Positions 54,105-63,917 of a stretch of DNA of 64,000 bases are shown here, piece after piece. This DNA is from Phyllobacterium sp. T1293 (lineage in GTDB: Bacteria; Pseudomonadota; Alphaproteobacteria; Rhizobiales; Rhizobiaceae), in NCBI RefSeq assembly GCF_020731415.2, contig NZ_CP088273.1:2051001-2115000 (forward strand). The letters are read 5' to 3'. How positions within the stretch are numbered: the first letter of the stretch is position 1; the number at the start of each line of letters is the position of its first letter. A program made the position numbers and the translations under genes. The notes under the pieces were generated by a model. It made no database searches. It saw only the letters and a list, made by a program, of their open reading frames with translations, and was not told where the DNA came from.

Positions 54105-56984
54105 ATGCTGAAAGGCTTATCGAGGATTTTTGTCCTCATCTTTTTGATGACGTCCATGCTCTCCGCCGCCAACGCGTTCGAAACCATCAAGATCACCAAG
54201 GAAAGCACCGCTCTCGATCTCTCCAAGGCCGTGGAGATTTACCGGAATCAGGGCGAGACCTTCCAGATTTCTACAGCCCCCGGCACGGATGGCATTGTCC
54301 GCCGCATCGAGGTGCAGGCCAATGACAGCCGCTCGACGGGTGACTGGGCGGCATTCTCGCTGGCCAATCCCACCGATGAACAGATCGACCGTCTGATCGT
54401 CGCGCCGCATTTCCGTCTGGTCGGATCGGGTTTCATCTGGCCCGACCTCGGTTCGACGCGCATCACCTCGATCACCCCCAGCGAGGGCTTTGCGCTTGAC
54501 CGGCAGGCCAGTGAAGATGCCGACATCTTTCTTGTCACGCTCAATCCCGGTTCGGTCATTACTTTTGTCGCTGAACTTGCTTCGCCAAACCTGCCGCAGG
54601 TCTATGTGTGGGAGCCGAATGCCTATAAGGATACGGTCAATTCCTATACGCTGTATCGCGGTATCCTGCTCGGCATTGCCGGTCTTCTCGCGCTGTTCCT
54701 GACCATCCTTTTCGTCGTCAAGGGCACCTCGCTTTTCCCGGCGACTGCGGCCATGGCCTGGGCGGTTCTTGCCTATATCTGCGTGGATTTCGGCTTCTGG
54801 AACAAGCTTATCGAGATAACACCCGGCAATGAGCAGATGTGGCGAGCGGGCACCGAAGTGGCGCTGGCGGCGACACTGGTGATCTTCCTGTTCACCTATC
54901 TCAATCTCAACCGATGGCATGACAATTTCAGCTATGGCGCTCTGACGTGGATTTTAGGTCTTGGTATCCTTTCCGGCGTGGCGATTTTTGATCCGCCCAT
55001 TGCTTCGGGTATTGCGCGTTTCTCGTTTGCGCTGACCATTATTGCCGGCATTGTGCTGATCGGCTTCTTTTCGTTCCGAAGTTATGACCGGGCAATCATG
55101 CTCATACCGACATGGCTGCTTCTACTTGTCTGGATGATGGGAAGCTGGCTGACCGTATCGGGCATTCTCGCCAATGATATTGTCCAGCCTGCACTTGGCG
55201 GCGGTCTGGTGCTGATCGTCCTGCTCATTGGCTTCACGGTCATGCAACACGCCTTTTCCGGCGGCGCTCTGCAGCAGGGTCTGTTCTCCGATGTGGAGCG
55301 GCAGGCGCTCGCCATTATCGGTTCGGGCGATATCGTCTGGGATTGGGATGTACCGCGCGACCGCGTTGTCACCACGCCTGATCTCACCAATTTTCTCGGT
55401 GCTTCGGCAAGCTCACTGCATGGCGCTGTGCGCAACTGGCTGCCGACCTTGCACGCCGATGATCGCGACCGGTTTCGCACCACGCTTGATGTCATTCTTG
55501 AAAACCGGCGCGGGCGCATTTCGCAGACATTCCGCCTGCGCGCCAATGATGGCCATTATTACTGGTACACGCTGAAAGCCCGGCCTGTTATCGGTTCGGA
55601 TGGTGAAATTGTCCGTTGTGTTGGCACATTGATCGATGTGACCGAGCAGAAAAAGGCGGAAGAACGCCTGCTGCACGATGCGGTGCATGACAATCTGACC
55701 GGCCTGCCCAACCGCGAGCTGTTTCTTGATCGCCTTGGTTCTGTCATCACCATGGCGCAGACCGAAAGCAAGATTCGCCCAACTGTCTTCATCATCGACA
55801 TTGACCGCTTCAAGCAGGTGAATGACGGGCTTGGCATGTCAGCTGGGGATACGTTCCTTTTGACCGTATCACGCCGCCTGCATCGTCTGTTGCGCCCGCA
55901 GGACACGCTCAGCCGCCTGTCCGCCGATCAGTTCGGCCTCATTCTGGTATCGGAAGTTGAACCGGCGCGCATTGCCGCCTTTGCCGAAGCGGTCAAACAG
56001 GCGATCCGCGCACCGATTGCCTTTGCCAAGCGCGAGATTGTGCTGACCGCTTCGCTTGGTCTGATCACCTGGACATCGGGCAGTTCCGCCTCGCCTGAGG
56101 ATCTGGTGAAAGATGCCGAGCTTGCCATGTTCCAGGCAAAACGCTTTGGCGGCGACCGGATCGAGCCTTTCCGCCCCGCCTTCCGCGCTGTTGGCAGTGA
56201 CAAGCTGCAATTGGAATCCGATCTGCGCCGGGCGCTGGAACGCAGCGAAATTCACATTGCCTACCAGCCAATCGTGCGGCTTGAGGACAATACGATAGCC
56301 GGGTTTGAAGCCCTCATGCGCTGGGATCACCCGCGCCGGGGCTCGATACCACCGTCCGAATTCATCCCAATTGCCGAAAGTTCCGGCCTAATCGTGCAGC
56401 TTGGCCTGTTTGTCATGCAGCACGCGGCGGAAGATCTCGTCAATTGGCAGCGCACCATTGGCGCGACACCGCTGTTCGTCTCGGTGAACATATCAAGCAG
56501 CCAGTTGATCCGTCAGGACCTGATTGACGATGTGCGTTCGGTGCTGACGAAAACCCAGATCGATCCGGCGAGCCTCAAACTCGAACTGACCGAATCCCTG
56601 ATGATGGAAAATCCTGAACGTTCCGCCCATGTGCTTTCGAGCATCAAGGCGATGGGCGTCGGTGTTTCCTTGGATGATTTCGGCACGGGCTATTCGTCCC
56701 TCTCCTATCTCACCTCGTTCCCCTTCGACATGATCAAGATCGACCGGTCGTTCCTCAAGGCCGAACAGCCACAGAAGGTGACGCTGCTGCGCTCCATGAT
56801 CAGCATGGCGCATGACCTTGGGCTTTCGGTTGTCACGGAAGGTATCGAGAACGAAAGCGATGCGCTGCAACTGCGCCAGATGGGCTGCGAATATGCCCAG
56901 AGCTTCATGTTCAGCCCGCCATTGACGCTTGATGTGGCAACAAAGCTGCTGCGCGAGCAGTTCCAGCAGTCGAAGGCTTCTTAG
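54105..56984 (+). CDS. Membrane c-di-GMP phosphodiesterase with degenerate GGDEF (7TM-PAS-GGDEF-EAL)
   Basis: Protein of about 959 residues: signal sequence, a periplasmic domain to about residue 175, seven or so membrane helices (175-390), a PAS domain with PAC tail (395-510), a GGDEF domain and an EAL domain (700-945). The GGDEF signature reads SADQF, so cyclase activity is not expected. The EAL domain keeps EALMRW, the metal-binding ELTES, DDFGTGYSS and the EGIE motif near the C-terminus, so it should hydrolyse c-di-GMP. The start at 54105 fits the signal peptide; ATG 54054 overlaps the GNAT gene. A Brucella homologue may be BpdA, judged only by memory of its location. Confidence 0.9.
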   Translation: MLKGLSRIFVLIFLMTSMLSAANAFETIKITKESTALDLSKAVEIYRNQGETFQISTAPGTDGIVRRIEVQANDSRSTGDWAAFSLANPTDEQIDRLIVAPHFRLVGSGFIWPDLGSTRITSITPSEGFALDRQASEDADIFLVTLNPGSVITFVAELASPNLPQVYVWEPNAYKDTVNSYTLYRGILLGIAGLLALFLTILFVVKGTSLFPATAAMAWAVLAYICVDFGFWNKLIEITPGNEQMWRAGTEVALAATLVIFLFTYLNLNRWHDNFSYGALTWILGLGILSGVAIFDPPIASGIARFSFALTIIAGIVLIGFFSFRSYDRAIMLIPTWLLLLVWMMGSWLTVSGILANDIVQPALGGGLVLIVLLIGFTVMQHAFSGGALQQGLFSDVERQALAIIGSGDIVWDWDVPRDRVVTTPDLTNFLGASASSLHGAVRNWLPTLHADDRDRFRTTLDVILENRRGRISQTFRLRANDGHYYWYTLKARPVIGSDGEIVRCVGTLIDVTEQKKAEERLLHDAVHDNLTGLPNRELFLDRLGSVITMAQTESKIRPTVFIIDIDRFKQVNDGLGMSAGDTFLLTVSRRLHRLLRPQDTLSRLSADQFGLILVSEVEPARIAAFAEAVKQAIRAPIAFAKREIVLTASLGLITWTSGSSASPEDLVKDAELAMFQAKRFGGDRIEPFRPAFRAVGSDKLQLESDLRRALERSEIHIAYQPIVRLEDNTIAGFEALMRWDHPRRGSIPPSEFIPIAESSGLIVQLGLFVMQHAAEDLVNWQRTIGATPLFVSVNISSSQLIRQDLIDDVRSVLTKTQIDPASLKLELTESLMMENPERSAHVLSSIKAMGVGVSLDDFGTGYSSLSYLTSFPFDMIKIDRSFLKAEQPQKVTLLRSMISMAHDLGLSVVTEGIENESDALQLRQMGCEYAQSFMFSPPLTLDVATKLLREQFQQSKAS

Positions 56985-57014
56985 GAATTTAATGGATCAG
57001 GCGTGTCCGGTCAC

Positions 57015-57617
57015 TCAAGCGTGTCCGGCCACGGTGGCAAGGCGCGAAGGGTCAACGCCCATATGCGCCAGAAGCCGATCATATTTGCTTTCAAGATCCG
57101 TATCAAAAAGCAAATCCTGCGGCGCACGGCAGGTCAGCCAGCCATTATTGGCAATCTCGTTTTCGAGCTGGCCTGAAGCCCAGCCTGAATAGCCCAATGT
57201 CATCAGGGCACAGCGCGGACCACGGCCGCCTGATATAGCGCGTAAAATATCCACCGTTCCGGTCAGGCAAATCTCTTCCGAGACGGGCATGGTTGAATCG
57301 GTCAGATAATCGTCGGAATGCAGGACGAAGCCACGGCGCATCTCAACCGGCCCGCCATTGCGCACGATGAAATCCCGCGTGCAATCCGGCAGCATGATCG
57401 CCTGATGCTCATCAAGAACGCCGAGTTGGACGAGAATTTCGGAGAATTCCATTTCCTGCGGGCGATTGATGATCAGTCCCATCGCACCCTTTTCCGAGTG
57501 CGCACAGACATAAATGACCGAACGCGCAAACCGGCTGTCATCCATTCCCGGCATCGCCAGAAGGAATTGACCATTCAGAAATCCGGTCTCTTTGTTCGCC
57601 GTTCTGAAAATCTCCAT
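57015..57617 (-). CDS. YqgE/AlgH family protein
   Basis: Cytoplasmic protein of 200 residues of the UPF0301/AlgH family, whose role is unresolved (first described as an alginate regulator). It has [27 protein letters not shown] at the start, [10 protein letters not shown] near 45 and [14 protein letters not shown] near 140, all diagnostic. It is convergent with the EAL gene, 30 bp between stops. Confidence 0.92.
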   Translation of the reverse strand: MEIFRTANKETGFLNGQFLLAMPGMDDSRFARSVIYVCAHSEKGAMGLIINRPQEMEFSEILVQLGVLDEHQAIMLPDCTRDFIVRNGGPVEMRRGFVLHSDDYLTDSTMPVSEEICLTGTVDILRAISGGRGPRCALMTLGYSGWASGQLENEIANNGWLTCRAPQDLLFDTDLESKYDRLLAHMGVDPSRLATVAGHA

Positions 57618-57789
57618 CAAATAAAGGTATCAAGGATTGCGTAAATGACAACGGTCTTGCGCAAGGAAATGTAAAAAGAGCCCAATCCGGGCCCTTTCCG
57701 CTTCCAAATAACACGTTCCTCACACAGAAATGATGAGCAAATTCTATGATATCCTTGATAAGGCCCTGAAGCCCTGTAAATGTCCGTGC

Positions 57790-58593
57790 ATGAAAATGAA
57801 CATAATTTTTACAGCTGCCATTGCCATGCTGGCTTTTGTTTCGCCAACACTTGCCGGAAATTCGGACTGGACAAGGACAGCCGGCGGCAGTGTCCGGCTG
57901 ATTGTCGATAATCCGCAGAAGGGTGCAAGCGAGGTGCGTGGTGCCGTCCAGATCAATCTTGATCTGGGCTGGAAAACCTATTGGCGCGAACCCGGCGATG
58001 CGGGTGTGCCGCCGGAACTGGCACTTTCGCAGGAAGGCAATATCAAGAGCTATTCGCTGGGCTTCCCGGCGCCGCACCGGTTTGAAAATGGTGGAGCGAA
58101 ATCGGCTGGCTACAAAAAGTCCGTTTCCTTTCCGGTTATTCTGACGCTGACTGATCCATCCAAACCGGCGCAATTGAAGGGCCACGCATTTCTTGGTATC
58201 TGCGAAGCAATCTGCATTCCGGTTACGGCTGATTTTGACATTACCGTTGACAATAACCCGACAGATGCATTGACCAAGACGCTCGTCAGCGATGCGTTTG
58301 CCGCTTTGCCTGACAAGGCTTCCGCCGCCTTCGGTATCAAAAGCGCGGTGCGCCGGGATGATCACGTCAAGGTAACAGTCCAGCTTCCTGTAGATCAGCC
58401 GCCGACTGACCTTTTCGTTGCCGGTGAAGGTGGTGTTACATTCGGCATGGCGAAGCTGAAAAGCCACGAGGCTTCAAGCGCCGTGTTTTCCGTTCCTGTT
58501 CTTTCGGGCAAGGACAAGAAGTCTGTCACGCTGAACTATACGCTGGTTCAGGGGGAAAAGGCTGTTTCGGGCAAACTCGACGCGCAGGAATAG
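57790..58593 (+). CDS. Secreted DsbD N-terminal-domain-like protein
   Basis: Exported protein of 267 residues with a signal peptide ending near TLAGN. The mature part resembles the N-terminal domain of DsbD/ScsB (PF11412): DLGWKTYWREPGDAGVPPEL near 60 and FLGICEAICIPVTADF near 135 with the Cys pair used for thiol transfer. No membrane domain of DsbD follows, so it may be an orphan partner of a CcdA-like protein or a copper-tolerance ScsB relative. The ATG at 57790 is chosen for the signal peptide; an ATG at 57730 would add 20 residues. Confidence 0.83.
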   Translation: MKMNIIFTAAIAMLAFVSPTLAGNSDWTRTAGGSVRLIVDNPQKGASEVRGAVQINLDLGWKTYWREPGDAGVPPELALSQEGNIKSYSLGFPAPHRFENGGAKSAGYKKSVSFPVILTLTDPSKPAQLKGHAFLGICEAICIPVTADFDITVDNNPTDALTKTLVSDAFAALPDKASAAFGIKSAVRRDDHVKVTVQLPVDQPPTDLFVAGEGGVTFGMAKLKSHEASSAVFSVPVLSGKDKKSVTLNYTLVQGEKAVSGKLDAQE

Positions 58594-58667
58594 CACCGAA
58601 CGCCCTCGACTTTTGCTCATCTACGCCCTATCTGCGTAGAGCAATTTTGTTCATAGGGAGCCAACTC

Positions 58668-59153
58668 ATGACAATCAAGGTAGGCGAGCGTTTGCCGGAC
58701 GCCACGTTCAAGACGAAATCCGATGACGGTGTCAGCGAAGTGCGCTCCGATGCGCTGTTCAAGGGCAAAAAGGTTGTGCTGTTTGCCGTGCCGGGTGCTT
58801 TCACCCCGACCTGCAGCATGAACCACCTGCCGGGTTTTCTTGAAAACCGCGATGCCATTCTGGCCAAGGGTGTCGACACCATCGCGGTTGTTGCGGTTAA
58901 TGATCCGCATGTGATGGGTGCTTGGGCCAAAGCCACCAATGGCGAAGGCAAAATCCAGTACCTTTCCGATGGCAATGCGACCTTCACCAAGGCTGTCGGC
59001 CTCGATATCGACCTTGCCGCCGGTGCCATGGGCGTGCGCTCCAAGCGCTATTCCATGCTCGTTGAAGACGGCGTGGTCAAGGAACTGAACATTGAGGATT
59101 CGCCGGGTCAGGCGGTAACTTCGAGCGCGGCTACCCTGCTGGGTCAGCTGTAA
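58668..59153 (+). CDS. Peroxiredoxin (Prx5 type, 1-Cys)
   Basis: Thiol peroxidase of 161 residues. The peroxidatic Cys is C49 in PGAFTPTCS; no other Cys is present, so it should act as a 1-Cys enzyme with an external reductant such as glutaredoxin. AGGGAG lies before the ATG at 58668. It is a single gene, 75 bp after the DsbD-like gene, with its own terminator. It detoxifies hydrogen peroxide and alkyl hydroperoxides in the cytoplasm. Confidence 0.95.
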   Translation: MTIKVGERLPDATFKTKSDDGVSEVRSDALFKGKKVVLFAVPGAFTPTCSMNHLPGFLENRDAILAKGVDTIAVVAVNDPHVMGAWAKATNGEGKIQYLSDGNATFTKAVGLDIDLAAGAMGVRSKRYSMLVEDGVVKELNIEDSPGQAVTSSAATLLGQL

Positions 59154-59179
59154 TCAGCTGCATTCATGAGATAGTCAGA

Positions 59180-59202
59180 GGGCCGGTTTTCCGGCCCTTT
59201 TT
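59180..59202 (+). terminator. Rho-independent terminator of the peroxiredoxin gene
   Basis: GGGCCGG/CCGGCCC with loop TTTT, followed by TTTTT. Confidence 0.9.
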
Positions 59203-59303
59203 AATATCAGCAAGAATTTTAAACCTCCTTCCTTCGATGTCATTTGATTTGGGAATATTGCCGTGTACGATCACGCTTTCATATCTTGGGAGTGCTCGTA
59301 CCG

Positions 59304-60170
59304 ATGACACCAGATGAGTTGAAGATCGTTCGCCGTGCCTATGCAATGCAGATCGCAGCCATTGCCGGGGCGGCTGACCAAGGCGTCGAAGACGCTTTCG
59401 CCAAGGTGCCACGGGAGGAGTTTCTCGGACGGGGACCATGGCAAATCCTGCGTTGGCAACGGCGCTCCTACACACCAACACCAAGTGCCGATCCGGTTTA
59501 TCTTTATACCAATGACCTTGTTGGCATCCTGCCCGAACGGCACATCAACAATGGCGAACCATCATTGCATGCTTTCCTGCTTGCGCAGGGTGCTCCCCGG
59601 GAAGGTGAGCATGTTGTGCATGTGGGTGCTGGCGTTGGTTATTATTCGGCAATCATGGCGCAATTGGTCGGCCCCTCGGGCAAAGTCACGGCCATTGAAT
59701 ATGATCCGGAACTAGCTGAAAAGTCACGCACAAACCTTGCCGCCTATTCCAATGTGACTGTGGTCCAAGGTGACGGAAGCACTGTTGCATTCGACGCTGC
59801 CGACCTGATCTACGTGAACGCCGGAGCGACGCGGCCCGCTGATAACTGGCTCGACAACCTCAAAGAAGGTGGAAGGCTGATCCTGCCGCTGACAACCGAC
59901 AATGGTTTCAGCAGCGACTGGAGCAAGATCAAACAGCGCGGCGCCATGTTTCTGATAACACGCGAAGCGGATGAGTTCCGCGCCAAATGGATATCGCCCG
60001 TCGGTATATTCCCCTGTGTGGGCATGCGCGACGAGGCATCGGAAGAGGCTCTCGCCAAGGCATTCGAGCAGGGCGATTACACGCGGGTCACGCGCCTCTA
60101 CCGGACGGATGATATAGAGGCAGAACGGTGCTGGGTTCGTGCGCCCGGCTGGTCCCTCGCCTATGACTAG
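59304..60170 (+). CDS. Protein-L-isoaspartate O-methyltransferase-like protein
   Basis: SAM-dependent methyltransferase fold, 288 residues, longer than the usual 210-220-residue Pcm. [25 protein letters not shown] is the AdoMet-binding motif I (near 90), AIEYDPELA motif post-I and [16 protein letters not shown] motif II. The N-terminal conserved VPREEFLG of Pcm is present near residue 35. The ATG at 59304 has GGGAG 11 bases upstream. Members of this longer group are common in Rhizobiales and their substrate is not shown. It overlaps the convergent rnhA stop by four bases. Confidence 0.82.
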   Translation: MTPDELKIVRRAYAMQIAAIAGAADQGVEDAFAKVPREEFLGRGPWQILRWQRRSYTPTPSADPVYLYTNDLVGILPERHINNGEPSLHAFLLAQGAPREGEHVVHVGAGVGYYSAIMAQLVGPSGKVTAIEYDPELAEKSRTNLAAYSNVTVVQGDGSTVAFDAADLIYVNAGATRPADNWLDNLKEGGRLILPLTTDNGFSSDWSKIKQRGAMFLITREADEFRAKWISPVGIFPCVGMRDEASEEALAKAFEQGDYTRVTRLYRTDDIEAERCWVRAPGWSLAYD

Positions 60171-60610
60171 GACTTGTTCTTGAATGGCGCCATGCCAGCG
60201 CGGGCAAGCTCATCAGCGCGTTCATTTTCCGGATGCCCTGCATGGCCTTTGACCCAATGCCAGATGACCTTGTGGCGCTTGCGCGCCTCGTCAAGGGCCT
60301 GCCACAGCTCGGCGTTCTTCACCGGCTTCTTGGCCGCTGTTTTCCAGCCATTGCGCTTCCAGCCCTCAATCCAGCCGGAAATGCCATCACGGACATAGAC
60401 AGAGTCCGTATAGAGATCGACGGCGCATGGCTCTTTGAGCGCATTGAGCGAAGCAATGGCGGCCATCAGCTCCATACGGTTGTTCGTCGTATCCGCCTCG
60501 CCGCCCGAAAGCTCTTTCTCATTGCCGTTCCAGCGCAATACCGCGCCCCAGCCACCGGGGCCGGGATTGCCTGAGCAGGCACCATCGGTAAAAATCTGGA
60601 TGGACTTCAC
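60167..60610 (-). CDS. rnhA: Ribonuclease HI
   Basis: Endonuclease of 147 residues that cuts RNA in RNA-DNA hybrids. The catalytic residues are in [10 protein letters not shown] (D9), NNRMELMA (Glu), YTDSVYV (Asp) and ENERADELA (Asp). Translation starts at GTG 60610, which overlaps the stop of thrB (GTGA), so the genes are coupled. It is the last gene of the SURF1-ispH-thrB-rnhA operon. Confidence 0.97.
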   Translation of the reverse strand: MKSIQIFTDGACSGNPGPGGWGAVLRWNGNEKELSGGEADTTNNRMELMAAIASLNALKEPCAVDLYTDSVYVRDGISGWIEGWKRNGWKTAAKKPVKNAELWQALDEARKRHKVIWHWVKGHAGHPENERADELARAGMAPFKNKS

Positions 60611-61587
60611 GAGGCAGCACTCACCGGCAGGAGGCCATATTCTTCGGCTGATCTGATCTGGCGATGGAAGCGCATGCGGCGCACATATTCCATCGGGTCT
60701 TTCTTGACGACGAAACTGCCTTCGGGAACCGTCAACCAGTCATAAAGCCGTGTGAGCATGAAACGCAGGGCCGAACCGCGTGCAAGGACCGGCAGGCTTT
60801 CCGCTTCCTCTGTCGAAAGCGGGCGCACGGAATTATATCCGCGCAGCAAGGCGGTGCCCTTGGTCAGATTGAACGAATGGTCCTTTTCAAAACACCAGGC
60901 ATTCAGGCAGACCGCCACGTCATAGGCGAGCAGATCGGTACAGGCGAAATAAAAATCGATGAGACCGGAAAGCTTGTCACCGAGAAAGAAAACATTATCC
61001 GGGAAGAGATCGGCGTGAATGACGCCGGTTGGCAGATGCTTTGGCCAATGCGCCTCGAAGAATGCGAGGTCTGCCTCGGTCTCGTTTGCCAGTCCGGGCT
61101 CAACCCGGTCCGCATTGTCCTTCGAATTGTTCCACAATGGCCGCCAGCCATCGACGGAGAGCGAATTCTTGCGGCGCATGGGGAAATCCGCGCCCGCTAC
61201 GTGCATACGCGCCAGCGCCTCGCCCAGAGCATGGCAATGCTGCACGGTGGGTCTGCGCATCCACATGCCTTCAAGGAAGGTAACAATCGCCGCCGGACGT
61301 CCTGCAAGCTCGCCGATGCTGGAACCACTTTTCTGCACCACGGGCAAGGGACAGCTGATCCCCTTTCCTGCAAGATGCTGCATCAGGCCGAGAAAGAACG
61401 GCAGATCGTTGCTGTTCACCCGCTTCTCATACAGCGTCAGGATGAACGAGCCTTTGCTTGTATGCGCGAGATAATTGGAATTTTCGACGCCTTCGGCAAT
61501 GCCCTTGTAAGAGAGCAGTTCGCCGATGTCATAGTTCTTGAGAAAATGCGCGAGATCGATTTCGTTGATATCGGTATAGACAGCCAT
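60607..61587 (-). CDS. thrB: Homoserine kinase (APH-fold type)
   Basis: Kinase of 326 residues making O-phosphohomoserine for threonine synthase. It belongs to the aminoglycoside-phosphotransferase-fold ThrB found in alphaproteobacteria and Pseudomonas; [15 protein letters not shown] near 195 holds the catalytic Asp and [13 protein letters not shown] the metal-binding Asp. The ATG at 61587 is two bases after the ispH stop. Pathway partner thrC is in the same window. Confidence 0.94.
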   Translation of the reverse strand: MAVYTDINEIDLAHFLKNYDIGELLSYKGIAEGVENSNYLAHTSKGSFILTLYEKRVNSNDLPFFLGLMQHLAGKGISCPLPVVQKSGSSIGELAGRPAAIVTFLEGMWMRRPTVQHCHALGEALARMHVAGADFPMRRKNSLSVDGWRPLWNNSKDNADRVEPGLANETEADLAFFEAHWPKHLPTGVIHADLFPDNVFFLGDKLSGLIDFYFACTDLLAYDVAVCLNAWCFEKDHSFNLTKGTALLRGYNSVRPLSTEEAESLPVLARGSALRFMLTRLYDWLTVPEGSFVVKKDPMEYVRRMRFHRQIRSAEEYGLLPVSAAS

Positions 61588-61589
61588 AA

Positions 61590-62591
61590 TCAGTGGGTTC
61601 CGTTGACGAAAGCCATATCGCCACTGGTCAGTTCCACATCGCGCAGATCGCGCATGACGTGGAAATTTTCGGTTTCAATGGTTGTTTCGGCAAGTTCGAT
61701 CGACACGGAATAGCGCTCCGAAAAGGCTTGAATGATTTCATCGACAATGATTTCAGGTGCAGATGCACCGGCGGAAAGGCCAACCGTCGAAATATCGCCA
61801 ATGGCATCCCAATCGATATCCACTGCCCGTTGCACGAGAAGCGATTGCGAGGCACCCGAGCGCTCAGCCACTTCCACCAGACGCTTGGAGTTGGATGAGT
61901 TCGGCGCTCCAACCACCAGAAACAGGTCACAGCCCGGCGCTGCGGCCTTCACCGCGTCCTGCCGGTTTGTCGTGGCATAGCAGATGGATTCGGCCGCCGG
62001 TGCCGTCAGATCCGGGAACCGGTTCTGCAGGGCAGCGATGATACCCGCAGTGTCATCGACGGATAGCGTCGTCTGCGTGACGAAGCCCAGATTCTTCGGA
62101 TCAGCAGGCTGATAATTCTCGGCATCCTCGATGGTCTCGATCAAAGTTACCGCGCCCTCAGGCAATTGTCCCATCGTTCCGATGACTTCAGGATGACCGG
62201 AATGGCCGACCAGAATGACATGCCGCCCAAGCCGCTGATGGCGCATGGCTTGCTTATGCACTTTGGAGACAAGCGGACAGGTCGCATCGAGATAAAACAA
62301 ATTCTTTTGCTCTGCATCTTCAGGCACCGATTTCGGTACGCCGTGAGCAGAGAAGACCACGGGCTGGCTGCGGTGCTCTGCCGGGATTTCGTCGAGTTCT
62401 TCGACGAAAACGGCACCGCGCGCCTGTAGACCCTGCACCACATAACGATTGTGGACGATCTCATGCCGGACATAGACTGGCGCACCGTATTTCTTCAGCG
62501 CCAGAACCACGATCTGAATGGCGCGATCCACCCCGGCGCAGAATCCGCGCGGTCCGCACAGGCGGATTGTCAGTGGTTTCTTGTCAGCCAT
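61590..62591 (-). CDS. ispH: 4-hydroxy-3-methylbut-2-enyl diphosphate reductase
   Basis: Last enzyme of the MEP isoprenoid pathway, 333 residues, forming IPP and DMAPP. The iron-sulfur ligands are in [11 protein letters not shown] (C18), [12 protein letters not shown] (near 103) and [11 protein letters not shown] (near 203); [13 protein letters not shown] elements are replaced by the usual HGVPKSV. The ATG at 62591 is preferred; an in-frame TTG at 62615 is less likely. It precedes thrB by two bases. Confidence 0.97.
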   Translation of the reverse strand: MADKKPLTIRLCGPRGFCAGVDRAIQIVVLALKKYGAPVYVRHEIVHNRYVVQGLQARGAVFVEELDEIPAEHRSQPVVFSAHGVPKSVPEDAEQKNLFYLDATCPLVSKVHKQAMRHQRLGRHVILVGHSGHPEVIGTMGQLPEGAVTLIETIEDAENYQPADPKNLGFVTQTTLSVDDTAGIIAALQNRFPDLTAPAAESICYATTNRQDAVKAAAPGCDLFLVVGAPNSSNSKRLVEVAERSGASQSLLVQRAVDIDWDAIGDISTVGLSAGASAPEIIVDEIIQAFSERYSVSIELAETTIETENFHVMRDLRDVELTSGDMAFVNGTH

Positions 62592-62649
62592 GGTCACAGG
62601 TCTCGCGGAATTCAAAGCTTTTGATATGCACCTTGGAATTGGGCGGCAA

Positions 62650-63432
62650 TCAGCGGGAAGTCAAGTCCGAAGGTTCAGTTTGTGGTTCGGCAACCCGCTT
62701 TCGCCTGATCATGGAGATGATGACAATCGCCAGCAAAGTCGCAGCAAGCCCATACCAGGTCACCGCATATTGCAGATGACTGTTGGGCAGATCGATGATC
62801 GTGACGCCGCCAATGGGAAAACCGCCGGGGTTGGGCGTTTTGTCCGCATCGATAAAAAACGGCACCAACTGCTCCGGATTGATGCTGGACTGCGCCGCCA
62901 TGGTAGGCAGGTCCTTCCAGAAGTAGATGTTCTTGACGAGATCATTGTCCGGCAAGATCGAGGATGGTTTTCCATCGAGCGGGTTGCGGGCAAGACCGGT
63001 GACTGTCACTGGCCCCGCAACTTCGCCCTGCTGGCGCGTTGAGGAATTCTTCTGGTCATAGGGCACGAAACCCCTGTTAACAAAAACGGCTCGCCCATCG
63101 TCGAGTTGCAGGGGCGTATAGACGAAGTAGCCGGAGTAACCATCATAGGTCGAGAAAAAATGCCGCTCGCGATCATTGAGCAGACGCCCGGTAACAGTAA
63201 CCGGACGGTATTCGACATCATGCTCCTGCGCCCAGATTTTTTCGATATCAGCCAGCGGCTGCGGCGCGGAATGGGTCCGTGCGGCGATGGTCGCCAGTAG
63301 CGCTTCCTTCCATTGCAGGCGCTCCACCTGCCATGTGCCAAGTCCGATCAGGATGGCGAAGAGAAGCGTGCTGAGGATCAGGGTGATCCATGGAAACCGG
63401 GTTGGTCTTACGGGCATTGTAACATCACTCAT
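62650..63432 (-). CDS. SURF1 family cytochrome oxidase assembly protein
   Basis: Inner-membrane protein of 260 residues with one helix at each end (17-35 and near 230-248) and a periplasmic domain, the SURF1/Shy1 topology. [39 protein letters not shown] and [12 protein letters not shown] are conserved. It helps insert heme a into cytochrome aa3 oxidase. The ATG at 63432 overlaps the DUF983 stop by eight bases. Oxidase structural genes would be expected upstream but are beyond or displaced by the right edge. Confidence 0.92.
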   Translation of the reverse strand: MSDVTMPVRPTRFPWITLILSTLLFAILIGLGTWQVERLQWKEALLATIAARTHSAPQPLADIEKIWAQEHDVEYRPVTVTGRLLNDRERHFFSTYDGYSGYFVYTPLQLDDGRAVFVNRGFVPYDQKNSSTRQQGEVAGPVTVTGLARNPLDGKPSSILPDNDLVKNIYFWKDLPTMAAQSSINPEQLVPFFIDADKTPNPGGFPIGGVTIIDLPNSHLQYAVTWYGLAATLLAIVIISMIRRKRVAEPQTEPSDLTSR

Positions 63433-63820
63433 GAGCAGCGGGCATATCAAGCTGCCCCTCCGCAGCTTTATTTCTGTATTGAAGGGCGATCAGAACACCT
63501 TTCATCCAGCGCAGGGCCAACAGGCAGAGCACCAGCGCCAGTGGAATCCACAGGATGAAATGGACCCATAGCGGCGGATCAAGCGTTACTTCCATCCACA
63601 GCGCAAGCCCGACAACGATAAAGCCGATAAGCAGCATCACCAGCACCGCCGGACCATCGCCCGAATCAATAAAGGAATAATCGAGGCCGCAACTTGAGCA
63701 CTGTCTTGCGGGCGTCAGGAAACCGTCAAAGAGTTTCCCCTGTCCGCAGCGGGGGCAGCGTGCCTTTACACCAGCCGCGAAAGGGTCAACTGGCGGATAA
63801 AGGGCTTTGTCTTCAGTCAT
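63425..63820 (-). CDS. DUF983 membrane protein
   Basis: Protein of 131 residues with a zinc-ribbon-like start (CPRCGQGKLFDGF ... CSSCGLDYSF, four Cys) and two membrane helices (about 57-76 and 85-106). DUF983 genes usually sit in cytochrome c oxidase operons, in front of SURF1, as here. Function is unknown. Its ATG overlaps the stop of the L,D-transpeptidase remnant by four bases. Confidence 0.9.
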   Translation of the reverse strand: MTEDKALYPPVDPFAAGVKARCPRCGQGKLFDGFLTPARQCSSCGLDYSFIDSGDGPAVLVMLLIGFIVVGLALWMEVTLDPPLWVHFILWIPLALVLCLLALRWMKGVLIALQYRNKAAEGQLDMPAAHE

Positions 63821-63917
63821 GGGTTGATCTCGATCGGTGTTCCATCCTGGACCAATGCCCAGATTTCATCCATTTCGCGATTAGTGACGGCAATACACCC
63901 ATCTGTCCAGTCGATAA
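63817..63917 (-). pseudogene. L,D-transpeptidase (YkuD) C-terminal remnant
   Basis: The last 33 codons read LIDWTDGCIAVTNREMDEIW and DGTPIEINP before the stop, the C-terminal end of a YkuD L,D-transpeptidase with its catalytic Cys in DGC. Just upstream, at the joint to unrelated DNA, the frame meets a TAA. The gene's stop overlaps the DUF983 start (ATGA), so it was once translated with it. The rest of the gene should lie beyond the insertion. Confidence 0.75.

Noticed and set aside
57670..57700. Hairpin near AGAGCCCAATCCGGGCCCTTT as a terminator
   Set aside because: Only four consecutive pairs form cleanly and it lies upstream of both flanking genes' starts rather than after a stop codon.
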